Below, piece after piece: positions 16,544-25,904 of a stretch of DNA of 33,169 nucleotides; position 1 is the first letter of the stretch, and each line of letters begins with the position of its first letter. The DNA lies in assembly GCA_903867885.1 (NCBI GenBank), contig CAIPTD010000076.1, positions 1 through 33,169 of the forward strand. The letters run 5' to 3'. The position numbers and the translations under genes are program-made. The notes beneath the pieces were generated by a model. That model was not told where the DNA came from. It made no database searches and was given only the letters and a program-made list of their open reading frames with translations. The DNA is from an uncultured Ferrovum sp. Lineage in GTDB: Bacteria; Pseudomonadota; Gammaproteobacteria; Burkholderiales; Ferrovaceae.

Positions 16544-16825
16544 ATGACAAAGTCTGAACTGATTGCTTTGTTGACTTCGCGCTATCCGCAGCTTGTTTCA
16601 AAAGATACCGAGCTTGCAGTTAAGACGATACTCGATGCGATGACCCAAAATTTGGTAGATGGGGAACGCATCGAGATTCGCGGCTTTGGTAGTTTTGGGC
16701 TTAACCATCGTCCGCCGCGTCTGGGGCGTAATCCGAAGACGGGCGAGAAGGTACAAGTGGCGGAGAAGTATGTTCCCCACTTCAAAGCCGGCAAAGAATT
16801 GCGCGACCGCGTGGATAACAAGTAA
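16544..16825 (+). CDS. ihfB: Integration host factor subunit beta
   Basis: 93 residues. It is a DNA-bending HU/IHF-fold protein that pairs with IhfA. The ATG at 16544 gives the family start [10 protein letters not shown]; an in-frame GTG at 16529 inside the rpsA end would add five unneeded residues. The intercalating beta-arm region reads [20 protein letters not shown] followed by RNPKTGEKV, and the end [16 protein letters not shown] is typical of IhfB rather than HU. Confidence 0.96.
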   Translation: MTKSELIALLTSRYPQLVSKDTELAVKTILDAMTQNLVDGERIEIRGFGSFGLNHRPPRLGRNPKTGEKVQVAEKYVPHFKAGKELRDRVDNK

Positions 16826-16846
16826 ACAACAACGGACCTCCCTCTC

Positions 16847-17200
16847 ATGGCCTACCTGATCTGGGTCGTCCGCATACTCCTCTTTGTTCTGCTGTTTGGC
16901 TTGGCCGCTCGTAATACCGATGTTGTGCATGTGCGCGGTTATCTGGGTTATGAATGGCAAGCCCCTTTGGCGCTGGCTTTGTTTTCAGCCACATTGCTCG
17001 GTGTGGTGTTGGGGGTGATGGGAGCGGTGCGAACCATGCTTTATTTGCGCAAGATATCTACGGATAGCAATAAAGGTATCCCAGCAATCAATCTAGACCC
17101 GATAACAGATTCGGAAGTATTTCCGGTTGAGACCTCAAAGCGTGCCCCCATCTCTTATCGCAAAGCGGGTGAAAGCCTCGCAGGTGATGAAGGCGCCTGA
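16847..17200 (+). CDS. lapA: LapA family inner-membrane protein
   Basis: 117 residues with two membrane helices at about 4-22 and 40-65 (LALALFSATLLGVVLGVMGA), then a basic and polar cytoplasmic tail, as in LapA/DUF1049. In E. coli LapA and LapB form a small operon and LapB controls LpxC turnover, hence lipopolysaccharide amount; LapA's own role is less clear. lapB follows after 3 bp. Confidence 0.88.
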   Translation: MAYLIWVVRILLFVLLFGLAARNTDVVHVRGYLGYEWQAPLALALFSATLLGVVLGVMGAVRTMLYLRKISTDSNKGIPAINLDPITDSEVFPVETSKRAPISYRKAGESLAGDEGA

Positions 17201-17203
17201 AGC

Positions 17204-18445
17204 GTGGAGTTTCAATTTTATTGGCTTCTTTTGCTTCCCCTGTTTTTTGGCTTGGGGTGGCTTGCCGCGCGCATGGATCTGCGTCAGTTGCTGTCTGAGT
17301 CAAGGGCTCTTCCCAGCGCCTATTTTAAAGGGCTCAATTTCCTGATCAATGAACAACCTGATCAAGCGATTGAGGCCTTGTCTGAAGTTGCACAAAGCCA
17401 TCAGCAAACAACGGAATTGCATTTCACCTTGGGTAGCTTATTTCGCAGAAGGGGCGAATTAGACCGCGCTACACGCACGCATCAGATGTTGTTGGATAGA
17501 AGTGATTTACCCAATGATCAACGTGTTGCTGCGCTCCATGAATTGGCCCAAGACTATCTGAAGGCGGGCGTATTGGATCGAGCAGAGAGTTTATTCCTTG
17601 AACTTAAAGGAACAGATTTTGAAACCTCCGCAAGCCACTTTCTTCGGGAAATCTATGTTTCTGAAAAGGAGTGGGGTAAAGCCATTGAAGTGGCAAAGAA
17701 ACAAACGGGTTTGAATGCCTCAAAGCTTCTCAATCGTGATATTTCTCATTACTTGTGTGAGTTGGCCGCTTTAGATTATTCGCACGGTAAGGCAATGCAA
17801 GCAGACCAATACATTGACCAAGCTTTGGAGATGAATCCGCGCTGTGTTCGAGCAAGTATTTTGCGAGGAGAGAGCCATTTTAAAGAAGGTCGCGTCAAAG
17901 ATGCTCTGAAAGAATGGCTTCAAATAGAAAAGCAGAATCCAGATTATCTGTTTCTTATTACGCCCTCCGTGTTCTCAGCTTATAAAGAATTGGGTCAGCC
18001 TGATATTGGCCTTAAGCTTCTTCAAGACTGGCTAATCCAGTATCCGAGCCTAGAATTGCTCTCTCAGGTTTACCAGGCAACAATAGAACACCAAGGGCCC
18101 GACGCTGCTTTAGCCTTAGCCAAACACGAGTTTTATAACAGTCCTACACTGCCTGCACTGAGCAAATACCTTGAGGCGCAGATCAATGTATTGGGATCAG
18201 TCCATCACCTTGCAACTCACGACAGTGGACCGCTGGTTCACAATACAGATCGCTCTGATCTTGAATTGACTCAAAAACTTGTTCATGCCCAAGTGCAAAA
18301 ACAAGCGTTGTTTATATGTCACCATTGTGGCTTTAAGGCACGTCAATTTCATTGGAACTGTCCTGCGTGTGGGCATTGGGAGTCTTATTCCCCGCGCCGT
18401 GACACTGACTCAGAAGATATGGCATCTTCACTCGTGCGGATGTGA
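17204..18445 (+). CDS. lapB: Lipopolysaccharide assembly protein LapB (YciM)
   Basis: 413 residues, slightly longer than the E. coli protein (389). An N-terminal membrane anchor ([21 protein letters not shown]) is followed by TPR helices over about 40-340 and a C-terminal rubredoxin-like zinc site with two CxxC pairs ([21 protein letters not shown]). LapB adapts FtsH to LpxC and so balances LPS with phospholipid. The start is GTG at 17204, 3 bp after lapA. The gene sits directly upstream of the heptose and UDP-glucuronate genes for the LPS core, a sensible functional neighbourhood. Confidence 0.94.
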   Translation: MEFQFYWLLLLPLFFGLGWLAARMDLRQLLSESRALPSAYFKGLNFLINEQPDQAIEALSEVAQSHQQTTELHFTLGSLFRRRGELDRATRTHQMLLDRSDLPNDQRVAALHELAQDYLKAGVLDRAESLFLELKGTDFETSASHFLREIYVSEKEWGKAIEVAKKQTGLNASKLLNRDISHYLCELAALDYSHGKAMQADQYIDQALEMNPRCVRASILRGESHFKEGRVKDALKEWLQIEKQNPDYLFLITPSVFSAYKELGQPDIGLKLLQDWLIQYPSLELLSQVYQATIEHQGPDAALALAKHEFYNSPTLPALSKYLEAQINVLGSVHHLATHDSGPLVHNTDRSDLELTQKLVHAQVQKQALFICHHCGFKARQFHWNCPACGHWESYSPRRDTDSEDMASSLVRM

Positions 18446-19149
18446 TGATGTCTGAATTCATTTCTCCCGTCATTGTTGCCCTTGATGCTTCAACTGCGTC
18501 TGAAGCGTATGTATTTGCTGATCGTCTTTCCCCCAGCTTGTGTCGGTTAAAAGTAGGTAAGGAACTTTTTACTGCAGCGGGGCCAATGGTTGTAGAAGGA
18601 TTGCAACAGCGGGGCTTTGACGTTTTTCTGGATTTAAAATTTCATGACATCCCAAATACTGTGGGTGCCGCTTGCAGGGTTGCTGCAGCCTTGGGAGTAT
18701 GGATGGTAGATGTGCATTGTTCAGGTGGGCCTGCGATGCTTGATGCAGCAAGAAATGCAATGGATACGGTTTCTAGGCCGCCATTGTTGGTGGGCATTAC
18801 TCTTCTCACAAGCTTGCAGTCTGGTGATCTTCAGCAGATTGGCATAGAAGGGCCCATCAACGATGCGGTTCTTAGACTGGCCCTTCTCGCTCATCAACAT
18901 GGCTTAGATGGAGTGGTGTGTTCTGCTGCTGAAGCTTTACTCTTGCGTTCGGCGCTACCGCATAGTTTTCAATTAGTGACACCCGGAATCCGTCCCGCAG
19001 GGGCGGCGCCAGATGATCAGGCTCGTGTGGTGACACCTGCGCAAGCAATGCGCCTTGGTTCAAATTATCTTGTTATTGGTCGCCCTATTACTCAATCAAT
19101 TGATCCCGTTTTAACTCTTCAACATATTCTCGATTCTTTACACTCATGA
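18445..19149 (+). CDS. pyrF: Orotidine 5'-phosphate decarboxylase
   Basis: 234 residues from the ATG at 18445; an adjacent ATG at 18448 is equally possible. It makes UMP from OMP, the last step of pyrimidine synthesis. The catalytic [12 protein letters not shown] motif (Asp-x-Lys-xx-Asp) is present, with IVALDAST at the N-terminus, the VTPGIRP loop, and a C-terminal [10 protein letters not shown] phosphate-binding loop. The start overlaps the lapB stop (TGATG), and the end overlaps ugd by 4 bp. Confidence 0.95.
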   Translation: MMSEFISPVIVALDASTASEAYVFADRLSPSLCRLKVGKELFTAAGPMVVEGLQQRGFDVFLDLKFHDIPNTVGAACRVAAALGVWMVDVHCSGGPAMLDAARNAMDTVSRPPLLVGITLLTSLQSGDLQQIGIEGPINDAVLRLALLAHQHGLDGVVCSAAEALLLRSALPHSFQLVTPGIRPAGAAPDDQARVVTPAQAMRLGSNYLVIGRPITQSIDPVLTLQHILDSLHS

Positions 19150-20468
19150 AAATTTCCATTATCGGAACAGGTTATGTAGGCTTAGTCAGCGGTGCATGTC
19201 TCGCAGAGGTAGGCAACGATGTGTTGTGCCTGGATCTGAACCCAGAAAAAATTCGCATTCTAAAATCAGGCGGTATTCCTATTCATGAACCTGGCTTAGA
19301 AGAAATGGTTCAACGGAATGTGGCCGCTGGCCGCTTGCATTTCACTACCGATGTGGCTGAGAGTGTAGCTTGGGGTAAGGTTCAATTCATTGCAGTGGGT
19401 ACCCCACCCGATGAAGATGGCTCGGCAGATTTGCAGCATGTCGTGTCGGCAGCTCGTGCCATTGGTCAATTCATGACGAAATCAAAAGTGGTAGTGGATA
19501 AATCTACCGTACCTGTTGGCACAGCGGATAAAGTCCGAGCCGCGATTTCAGATGAGTTAGCTAAACGCGGAAGCGATGTGACTTTCTCAGTTGTTTCTAA
19601 CCCTGAGTTCTTGAAAGAAGGTGCTGCGGTAGAGGATTTCATGCGTCCTGATCGCATTGTGATTGGAGCAGATGATCCTGACGCAATTCAGGTGATGCGA
19701 ACGCTGTACGCCCCCTTTCAGCGTAATCATGAACGCTTGATCGTGATGGATGTGAAGTCCGCTGAGCTCACTAAGTACGCAGCGAATGCGATGCTTGCCA
19801 CCCGAATTTCTTTCATGAATGAATTAGCGCTGCTTGCAGAACGATTGGGCGCTGATATTGAGCATGTTCGACAAGGTATAGGATCTGATCCCCGTATCGG
19901 ATATCAATTTTTATACCCTGGCTGTGGTTACGGTGGATCTTGTTTTCCTAAGGATGTGAAAGCAGTGATTCGTACCGCCTCGGAACATGGTATGGATCTT
20001 AAGATACTCAATGCAGTGGAATCAGTGAATGATAGGCAGAAATCCGTATTGCTTGACAAGATTGTGTTGCATTTCGGAGAAAACCTTCAGGGCCGTAAAT
20101 TTGCCGTGTGGGGGCTTGCATTTAAACCCAATACAGATGATATGCGTGAAGCGCCTGCGAGGGTGCTGATTGAGGGCCTCAGGGCAAGAGGGGCAGATGT
20201 GGTGGCCTATGATCCCGTTGCAATGGAAGAAGCGCGCCGCATCTATCCTGGCCAAAATGAGTTGACACTGGTGAGTGCACCGATGGAGGCTACTGAGGAC
20301 GCAGATGCCTTAGTCATCGTGACTGAGTGGAAGGCCTTCCGTAGCCCCGATTTTGAAGCACTCAAATCAAGACTAAAAGGTGCTGTCTTGTTTGATGGAC
20401 GAAATCTGTATGAGCCTCAAGTTGTGCGTGATGCGGGGCTGACTTATTACGGCATCGGTCGCCTTTAA
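19146..20468 (+). CDS. ugd: UDP-glucose 6-dehydrogenase
   Basis: 440 residues. It oxidises UDP-glucose twice to UDP-glucuronate, the precursor for acidic polysaccharides or aminoarabinose-type lipid A sugars. Visible are the NAD-binding [19 protein letters not shown], the [20 protein letters not shown] segment, and the catalytic Cys in [12 protein letters not shown] (around residue 265), then [16 protein letters not shown]. It overlaps pyrF by 4 bp and is followed 16 bp later by heptose genes, pointing to cell-envelope sugar supply. Confidence 0.96.
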   Translation: MKISIIGTGYVGLVSGACLAEVGNDVLCLDLNPEKIRILKSGGIPIHEPGLEEMVQRNVAAGRLHFTTDVAESVAWGKVQFIAVGTPPDEDGSADLQHVVSAARAIGQFMTKSKVVVDKSTVPVGTADKVRAAISDELAKRGSDVTFSVVSNPEFLKEGAAVEDFMRPDRIVIGADDPDAIQVMRTLYAPFQRNHERLIVMDVKSAELTKYAANAMLATRISFMNELALLAERLGADIEHVRQGIGSDPRIGYQFLYPGCGYGGSCFPKDVKAVIRTASEHGMDLKILNAVESVNDRQKSVLLDKIVLHFGENLQGRKFAVWGLAFKPNTDDMREAPARVLIEGLRARGADVVAYDPVAMEEARRIYPGQNELTLVSAPMEATEDADALVIVTEWKAFRSPDFEALKSRLKGAVLFDGRNLYEPQVVRDAGLTYYGIGRL

Positions 20469-20484
20469 TTGTTGAAATAATCCT

Positions 20485-21486
20485 ATGTCACTTTCCCCAC
20501 GTCCACCGGTGTCTCCTCTTTCTCCTAAGTTGGCATCGTCAATCATCGCTCAGTTTGGCGCTGCACGCGTTTTGGTGGCTGGAGATGTGATGTTAGACCG
20601 ATATTGGTTTGGGGAGGTCAGTCGTATTTCACCTGAGGCCCCCGTTCCCGTCGTTCAAGTAAAAAATACAGAGGAGCGACCTGGTGGGGCGGCGAACGTT
20701 GCACGCGGAGTGGCTGCGCTTGGCGCGTGGAGTCATCTTGTTTCTGTGGTGGGTGACGATGAGCCAGGTCGTAAGCTGGCCGAAATACTCAAACTGGAGC
20801 ACGTCGAAGCGGATCTCCATCTTGATCCTGAATTTTCAACTACGGTGAAACTCCGGGTGATTGGACGCCAGCAACAGTTGCTGAGAATTGACTTTGAAAG
20901 TAAGCCAACCCATGAAGTGCTAGCGAACAAACTCGAGGCCTTTCAAAGATTGTTGCCTGACATTGATATCGTGATTCTTTCGGATTATGGCAAAGGTGGA
21001 CTAACACATATTCGTCAGATGATTGATACGGCACGCGCAGCCGGTAAGCCTATTTTGGCTGATCCTAAGGGCGACGATTACGAACGCTATAGAGGAGTGA
21101 CATTGCTGACTCCCAACCTGAGCGAGTTTCGACAGGTAGTGGGGGCTTGGAAGGATGAAGAAGAAATGACATGCAAAGCGCAAGCCTTACGTATTTCACT
21201 TGATCTAGATGCCCTTCTTGTTACGCGCAGCGAAGAGGGGATGTCTTTGTATCGTGAAGAGGAAGTCGTGCATGAACCGGCTAAGGCGCAGGAAGTATTT
21301 GATGTGAGTGGGGCAGGGGATACCGTGATTGCCACCTTGGCGGTGATGATTGCAACAGGAGCTGGGCTTCCTTTGGCGATGCGCGTTGCAAATCTGGCGG
21401 CAGGTGTGGTCGTTGGTAAACTAGGGACTGCCACTGTGACCGCTGCTGAGTTAGCTCGGGAACTTGAACACTTCGACTTATCCTAA
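20485..21486 (+). CDS. rfaE1: D-glycero-beta-D-manno-heptose-7-phosphate kinase
   Basis: 333 residues, PfkB/ribokinase family. It phosphorylates heptose 7-phosphate at C1 in the route to ADP-heptose for the LPS inner core. Signatures: [40 protein letters not shown], and the catalytic [14 protein letters not shown] near the C-terminus. It corresponds only to the N-terminal half of E. coli HldE; the adenylyltransferase half (RfaE2/HldC) is not fused and not in the window. hldD follows after 8 bp. Confidence 0.93.
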   Translation: MSLSPRPPVSPLSPKLASSIIAQFGAARVLVAGDVMLDRYWFGEVSRISPEAPVPVVQVKNTEERPGGAANVARGVAALGAWSHLVSVVGDDEPGRKLAEILKLEHVEADLHLDPEFSTTVKLRVIGRQQQLLRIDFESKPTHEVLANKLEAFQRLLPDIDIVILSDYGKGGLTHIRQMIDTARAAGKPILADPKGDDYERYRGVTLLTPNLSEFRQVVGAWKDEEEMTCKAQALRISLDLDALLVTRSEEGMSLYREEEVVHEPAKAQEVFDVSGAGDTVIATLAVMIATGAGLPLAMRVANLAAGVVVGKLGTATVTAAELARELEHFDLS

Positions 21487-21494
21487 AGGATCTC

Positions 21495-22466
21495 ATGTAC
21501 ACCATTGTTACTGGAGCGGCTGGATTTATTGGCTCCAACATGATTAAAGCACTGAATGCCCGCGGCGTGGATCGTATTATTGCCGTAGATAATCTTTCAC
21601 GCGGGGACAAGTTTCGCAATCTGGTGGATTGCCAGATTGCAGACTACATGGATAAACAAGAATTTTTGCGCTTGATTGAACAAGACGCTTTTGAAGGCGA
21701 GATTGATTTTATCAACCATCAAGGGGCGTGCTCCGACACCATGGAGCATGATGGTCGTTACATGATGGCGAATAATTATCGCTACACCGTTTCTCTGTTC
21801 CGATTTTGCCAAACACATGACATTCCACTGATTTATGCTTCTTCAGCAGCGGTCTATGGGGGGAGTGATACATTCCGCGAGGATCCTGCTTGTGAGTCTC
21901 CATTGAATGTATACGGCTATTCCAAGTTACTCTTCGATCAATATATTCGGCAGCATTGGGATAACATCGAGTCGCAAGTAGTGGGATTGCGCTACTTCAA
22001 TGTTTACGGACCGCGCGAACAACATAAAGAACGCATGGCATCCGTGGCTTTTCATCTTGCAAATCAATTTCGCGAGCATGGAAAAGTCAAGTTATTTGCT
22101 GGTTGCGATGGGTATGCTGATGGCGAGCAGCGACGCGATTTTATTTCTGTTGAAGATGTCGTAAAAGTGAACTTGTTTTTTATGGAGCATCCTGATCGTT
22201 CGGGTATTTTCAATTGTGGAACAGGGCGTAGCCAAAGTTTTAATGATGTTGCAGTTGCAACTTTAAATGCGGTGCAAGGTAAAAACCAAAGTCTTGCTGA
22301 TTATGTGGCACAAGGAACACTAGAATACATTCCTTTCCCAGTGGCCCTTGAAGGGAAATACCAAAGTTTTACTCAGGCGGATGTGAGTCAGTTGCGTAGT
22401 GCAGGTTATCGCGAGGAATTCCTCACTGTCGAACAAGGGGTGTCGCGTTATGTACAAAACGCTTGA
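21495..22466 (+). CDS. hldD: ADP-L-glycero-D-manno-heptose 6-epimerase
   Basis: 323 residues, extended SDR family. It makes the final L,D-heptose sugar nucleotide for LPS. The nucleotide loop [15 protein letters not shown] is at the N-terminus, the YxxxK catalytic pair is in [13 protein letters not shown], and the substrate loops include [20 protein letters not shown]. cysM begins 17 bp before its stop. Confidence 0.95.
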   Translation: MYTIVTGAAGFIGSNMIKALNARGVDRIIAVDNLSRGDKFRNLVDCQIADYMDKQEFLRLIEQDAFEGEIDFINHQGACSDTMEHDGRYMMANNYRYTVSLFRFCQTHDIPLIYASSAAVYGGSDTFREDPACESPLNVYGYSKLLFDQYIRQHWDNIESQVVGLRYFNVYGPREQHKERMASVAFHLANQFREHGKVKLFAGCDGYADGEQRRDFISVEDVVKVNLFFMEHPDRSGIFNCGTGRSQSFNDVAVATLNAVQGKNQSLADYVAQGTLEYIPFPVALEGKYQSFTQADVSQLRSAGYREEFLTVEQGVSRYVQNA

Positions 22467-23337
22467 TCAGTGTATAGGTAATACGCCTTTGGTCAGGCTT
22501 CAGCGCCTGCCAGGCCAAACGACTAATCATTTGCTGGCCAAATTAGAGGGTAATAATCCTGCAGGTTCAGTGAAAGACCGCCCAGCGATGTCGATGATTA
22601 CACGCGCGGAAGCGCGGGGCGATATTAAACCGGGCGATACCCTCATTGAAGCTACAAGTGGAAATACGGGCATTGCTTTAGCGATGGCAGCGAGTATCAA
22701 AGGTTACCGCATGATCTTAATCATGCCCGAGCACCTTAGTATTGAGCGCAGGCAAACCATGCGCGCATTCGGCGCTGAATTGCTGCTGACTTCAGAGAGC
22801 ACTGGAATGGAAGGTGCGCGTGATTTGGCTGAGAAAATGCGGAATGCGGGCGAAGGTCTTATCCTGGATCAATTCGCAAATCCAGATAATCCCCAAGCAC
22901 ACTATGAAACTACCGGTCCAGAGATTTGGAGAGAGACCCAAGGTAAAGTGACACACTTTATCGCTACGATGGGGACGACGGGCACGATCATGGGCGTGTC
23001 ACGTTATCTGAAAGAGCAAAACCCCCATATCCAAATCATTGGGGTGCATCCTGCTGATGGTTCGCAGGTACCTGGGATTCGGAAATGGCCTGAAGCCTAT
23101 TTACCTAAAATTTTTGACCGCCAGCGAGTGGATCGGATCATAGAAGTGACCCAAGAAGATGCAGAAGAAACCACGCGCCGTTTGGCAGCAGAGGAAGGTA
23201 TTTTCGCAGGCGTTTCATCTGGTGGGGGAGCATGGGTCGCCCTGCAGATTTCGCGTGAGCTAGAAAACGCCACCATTGTTCATATCGTATGTGATCGCGG
23301 CGATCGTTATCTTTCTACCGGAGTTTTTCCAGCATGA
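22450..23337 (+). CDS. cysM: Cysteine synthase B
   Basis: 295 residues. This PLP enzyme makes cysteine from O-acetylserine and sulfide (or thiosulfate for CysM). The PLP lysine is in [13 protein letters not shown], the substrate loop is [14 protein letters not shown], and the phosphate-binding loop is [15 protein letters not shown]. The [20 protein letters not shown] region favours CysM over CysK. Start: the ATG at 22450 has a good AAGGGG site 9 bases upstream; the longer frame inside hldD lacks this. It overlaps the following exonuclease by 4 bp. Confidence 0.94.
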   Translation: MYKTLDQCIGNTPLVRLQRLPGQTTNHLLAKLEGNNPAGSVKDRPAMSMITRAEARGDIKPGDTLIEATSGNTGIALAMAASIKGYRMILIMPEHLSIERRQTMRAFGAELLLTSESTGMEGARDLAEKMRNAGEGLILDQFANPDNPQAHYETTGPEIWRETQGKVTHFIATMGTTGTIMGVSRYLKEQNPHIQIIGVHPADGSQVPGIRKWPEAYLPKIFDRQRVDRIIEVTQEDAEETTRRLAAEEGIFAGVSSGGGAWVALQISRELENATIVHIVCDRGDRYLSTGVFPA

Positions 23338-24113
23338 TGCCTGTTCTGTCGTTTGATATTGAAACTATTCCTGATTGTGCTGGGTTGATTCAAGTTCTGG
23401 GTTTGGCTGCAGATACGCCCCATGAGCACGTGGCTGAGATCGCTTTTCAAAACCGTCGCAAAAACACGGGTTCTGATTTTTTACAGCCCTATCTGCAACG
23501 CATTGTGGCTATTTCTTGCGCTTTACGTGATCGAGATGGTCTACGTGTCTGGACCTTGGGCGATGAAACTGAATCTGAAGCACAGCTTATTCACCGTTTT
23601 TTTGATGGATTGAATCGCTTCACTCCACAGTTGATTTCATGGAATGGAAGTGGGTTTGATCTTCCTGTATTGGTTCAACGGGGTTTGATTCATGGGGTTG
23701 CGGCCCACCGGTTTTGGGATCAGGGTGAAGATGACCGTGATTTCAAATGGAATAACTACCTTAGCCGCTACCATACCCGCCATCTTGATCTGATGGATGT
23801 GCTTTCTCTCTATCAAGGCCGTGCGCTCGCGCCATTAGATGACATGGCAAAGTTGTGCGGCTTTCCTGGTAAGTTAGGTATGGATGGTTCACAAGTATGG
23901 CCTGCATTTAGGCAAGGAAAATTGAAGGAAATTCGCGATTATTGCGAAACTGATGCGGCCAATACCTATCTGCTTTTTTTGAGATATCAGCTCATGCGTG
24001 GCGCAATGACCCAAAAGGCATATGAAGAAGAAATGGCTTTGGTTAAAGAAACCTTGGGGGCAAGCGATGAGACACATTGGAAAGAGTTTATGGCGGCTTG
24101 GAAAAGCGACTGA
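23334..24113 (+). CDS. Predicted 3'-5' exonuclease, PolB-proofreading type
   Basis: 259 residues. The DnaQ-like fold has exonuclease motif I in SFDIETIPD (DxE), motif II in SWNGSGFDLPVLVQRG (N..xxxFD), and motif III in RDYCETDAANTYLLFLRY (C-x-x-D). This is the uncharacterised family annotated as exonuclease related to the DNA polymerase B proofreading domain. It probably trims or degrades DNA or RNA 3' ends, but the substrate is unknown. An ATGATG start overlaps the cysM stop, and it closes the long plus-strand gene run. Confidence 0.85.
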   Translation: MMPVLSFDIETIPDCAGLIQVLGLAADTPHEHVAEIAFQNRRKNTGSDFLQPYLQRIVAISCALRDRDGLRVWTLGDETESEAQLIHRFFDGLNRFTPQLISWNGSGFDLPVLVQRGLIHGVAAHRFWDQGEDDRDFKWNNYLSRYHTRHLDLMDVLSLYQGRALAPLDDMAKLCGFPGKLGMDGSQVWPAFRQGKLKEIRDYCETDAANTYLLFLRYQLMRGAMTQKAYEEEMALVKETLGASDETHWKEFMAAWKSD

Positions 24114-24173
24114 AACTTGAAGCTTAATCCCTTAGGTAATATTGCCTTAATGTACTAAACAATTTATTGTGCC

Positions 24174-24202
24174 TTGCAGCAAAATCTTTGCAGAAGTATG
24201 AT
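24174..24202 (+). promoter_or_regulatory. Probable sigma-70 promoter of mdh
   Basis: TTGCAG (24174-24179) and TATGAT (24197-24202) are separated by exactly 17 bp, about 40 bases before the mdh start codon. Confidence 0.55.
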
Positions 24203-24243
24203 GGAAGTGTCGATATTAAAACTCAATGTCTAGGAAGAATAAG

Positions 24244-25227
24244 ATGAAAAAACCTGTTCGCGTGGCCGTGACTGGCTCTGGTGGTGCTATTGGTTATAGC
24301 CTGTTATTTAGAATTGCCAGTGGTGAAATGTTGGGCCCCGATCAGCCTGTTATTCTTCAATTGTTTGATATCACCGCTTCCTTAAAGGTGGTGAATGGCG
24401 TAGTCATGGAATTAGATGATTGCGCATTCCCCTTGTTGCAATCTGTGGTCGTCACCGATGATGTGCGCGTCGCGTTTAAAGATGCTGACGTAGCTTTGTT
24501 GGTTGGCAGCCGCCCTCGCACCGCTGGCATGGAGCGTAAAGATTTGCTCGAGATGAATGGCGCGATTTTTACTGATCAAGGCCGTGCTTTGTCCGAAGTG
24601 GCTTCGCGCGATGTAAAAGTGTTGGTCGTGGGCAATCCGGCCAATACGAATTCACTCATCGCAATGAAAAATGCGAAGGATTTAAAGCCAGAGCAATTCA
24701 CCGCCATGATGCGATTGGATCACAATCGTGCCTTGTCGCAGATTGCAGCCAAGGTATCCAAGCCTGTGAGCAGCGTAAAGAAGATGACCATCTGGGGTAA
24801 TCACTCTGCTACCCAGTATCCCGATTTATTCCATGCCGAAGTGGAAGGCCACAGTGTTTCCAAAATGATCAATGATCAGGCGTGGTTAGAAGGCCACTTC
24901 ATTCCTACCGTGCAGAAGCGTGGTGCTGCCATTATTGAAGCCCGAGGTTCTTCAAGTGCTGCCAGTGCTGCCAACGCAGCGATCGCCCATATTCGCGATT
25001 GGACATTGGGCACCCCAGAAGGGGATTGGGTCACTATGGGTATTCCTTCCGATGGTAGCTACGGCATTCCTGAGGGCGTGATCTTTGGTTATCCAGTGAC
25101 CTGTAAAGAGGGTAAGTACTCCATCGTTCAGGGTTTAGATCTAAGCGAATTTAGCCGTTCACGGATTGAAAAGACCCATACAGAATTGTTGGAAGAACGT
25201 GCTGCGGTAGGTCATTTATTGGGCTAA
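24244..25227 (+). CDS. mdh: Malate dehydrogenase (NAD)
   Basis: 327 residues, the length of the betaproteobacterial MDH group, which resembles eukaryotic cytosolic MDH more than E. coli MDH. It interconverts malate and oxaloacetate in the TCA cycle. Visible are the NAD loop [38 protein letters not shown] with substrate arginines, [25 protein letters not shown], and catalytic His in [11 protein letters not shown]. The ATG at 24244 is chosen over an in-frame ATG at 24226 because AGGAAG (24230-24235) lies just upstream and family N-termini begin here. Confidence 0.96.
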   Translation: MKKPVRVAVTGSGGAIGYSLLFRIASGEMLGPDQPVILQLFDITASLKVVNGVVMELDDCAFPLLQSVVVTDDVRVAFKDADVALLVGSRPRTAGMERKDLLEMNGAIFTDQGRALSEVASRDVKVLVVGNPANTNSLIAMKNAKDLKPEQFTAMMRLDHNRALSQIAAKVSKPVSSVKKMTIWGNHSATQYPDLFHAEVEGHSVSKMINDQAWLEGHFIPTVQKRGAAIIEARGSSSAASAANAAIAHIRDWTLGTPEGDWVTMGIPSDGSYGIPEGVIFGYPVTCKEGKYSIVQGLDLSEFSRSRIEKTHTELLEERAAVGHLLG

Positions 25228-25363
25228 ATTTAGGTTCATTGAGTTGGGAAACGTTTTTCTGACTCGATGCAGTAAAAAGTCTCGCAAGATCACTTTTGCT
25301 GGTGTACGATTTCTGACCTTATCTACGGGTAGTCAAGATTGATTGGCACTTGAGAGAGTTAAT

Positions 25364-25786
25364 ATGCAAAGAACAATGCTTCAGGCTAAATTGCACCGGG
25401 TCACGACAACGCAGTCGGAACTGCACTATGAAGGCTCGTGCGCGATCGACCAAAATCTATTAGACGCTGCTGATATTCGTGAATATCAAGCCATTGATAT
25501 TTACAACGTGAATAATGGTGCGCGGTTCTCTACTTATGCAATCAGCGCAGAGCGGGGAAGCGGCACGATATCAGTCAATGGTGCGGCGGCTCGCAATGCA
25601 GCAGCGGGTGATTTATTGATTATTGCAGCCTATGCGGTTTACAGTGAAGCTGAGCTCGTCCATTACGCTCCTCGCTTGATTTATGTCGATGCTGAGAATC
25701 GCATCTTAGATCAGCGTAGTAAAATTCCTGTTCAAATGTTAAACACAGTGAGTGCTGAGATTCGCCCCTTTAACGCGAAGCGATAA
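25364..25786 (+). CDS. panD: Aspartate 1-decarboxylase
   Basis: 140 residues, about 14 longer at the C-terminus than E. coli PanD. It makes beta-alanine for pantothenate and coenzyme A. The proenzyme cuts itself between Gly24 and Ser25 (HYEGSCAID) to form the pyruvoyl group; both residues are present. Family motifs [29 protein letters not shown] and [21 protein letters not shown] follow. The start at 25364 has GAGAG upstream. It ends about 60 bp before a strong terminator. Confidence 0.95.
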   Translation: MQRTMLQAKLHRVTTTQSELHYEGSCAIDQNLLDAADIREYQAIDIYNVNNGARFSTYAISAERGSGTISVNGAAARNAAAGDLLIIAAYAVYSEAELVHYAPRLIYVDAENRILDQRSKIPVQMLNTVSAEIRPFNAKR

Positions 25787-25847
25787 ATTCCCTGATCTGG
25801 GTCGATAAGATTCGGGTATTGCGTTGAGGATGGTTGAGTGGAATTCC

Positions 25848-25888
25848 AAATAAAAAAACGGCCCCTTTTGAGGGCCGTTTTTTTATTT
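25848..25888. terminator. Bidirectional intrinsic terminator between panD and acnB
   Basis: A perfect 17-bp inverted repeat (25848-25864 and 25872-25888) has a GC core ACGGCCC/GGGCCGT, a 7-base loop, and A-rich/T-rich outer arms that give a T run on both strands. It lies between two convergent genes and can stop transcription from either side. Confidence 0.92.
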
Positions 25889-25904
25889 CCGCTCTGTTTA
25901 GCGT

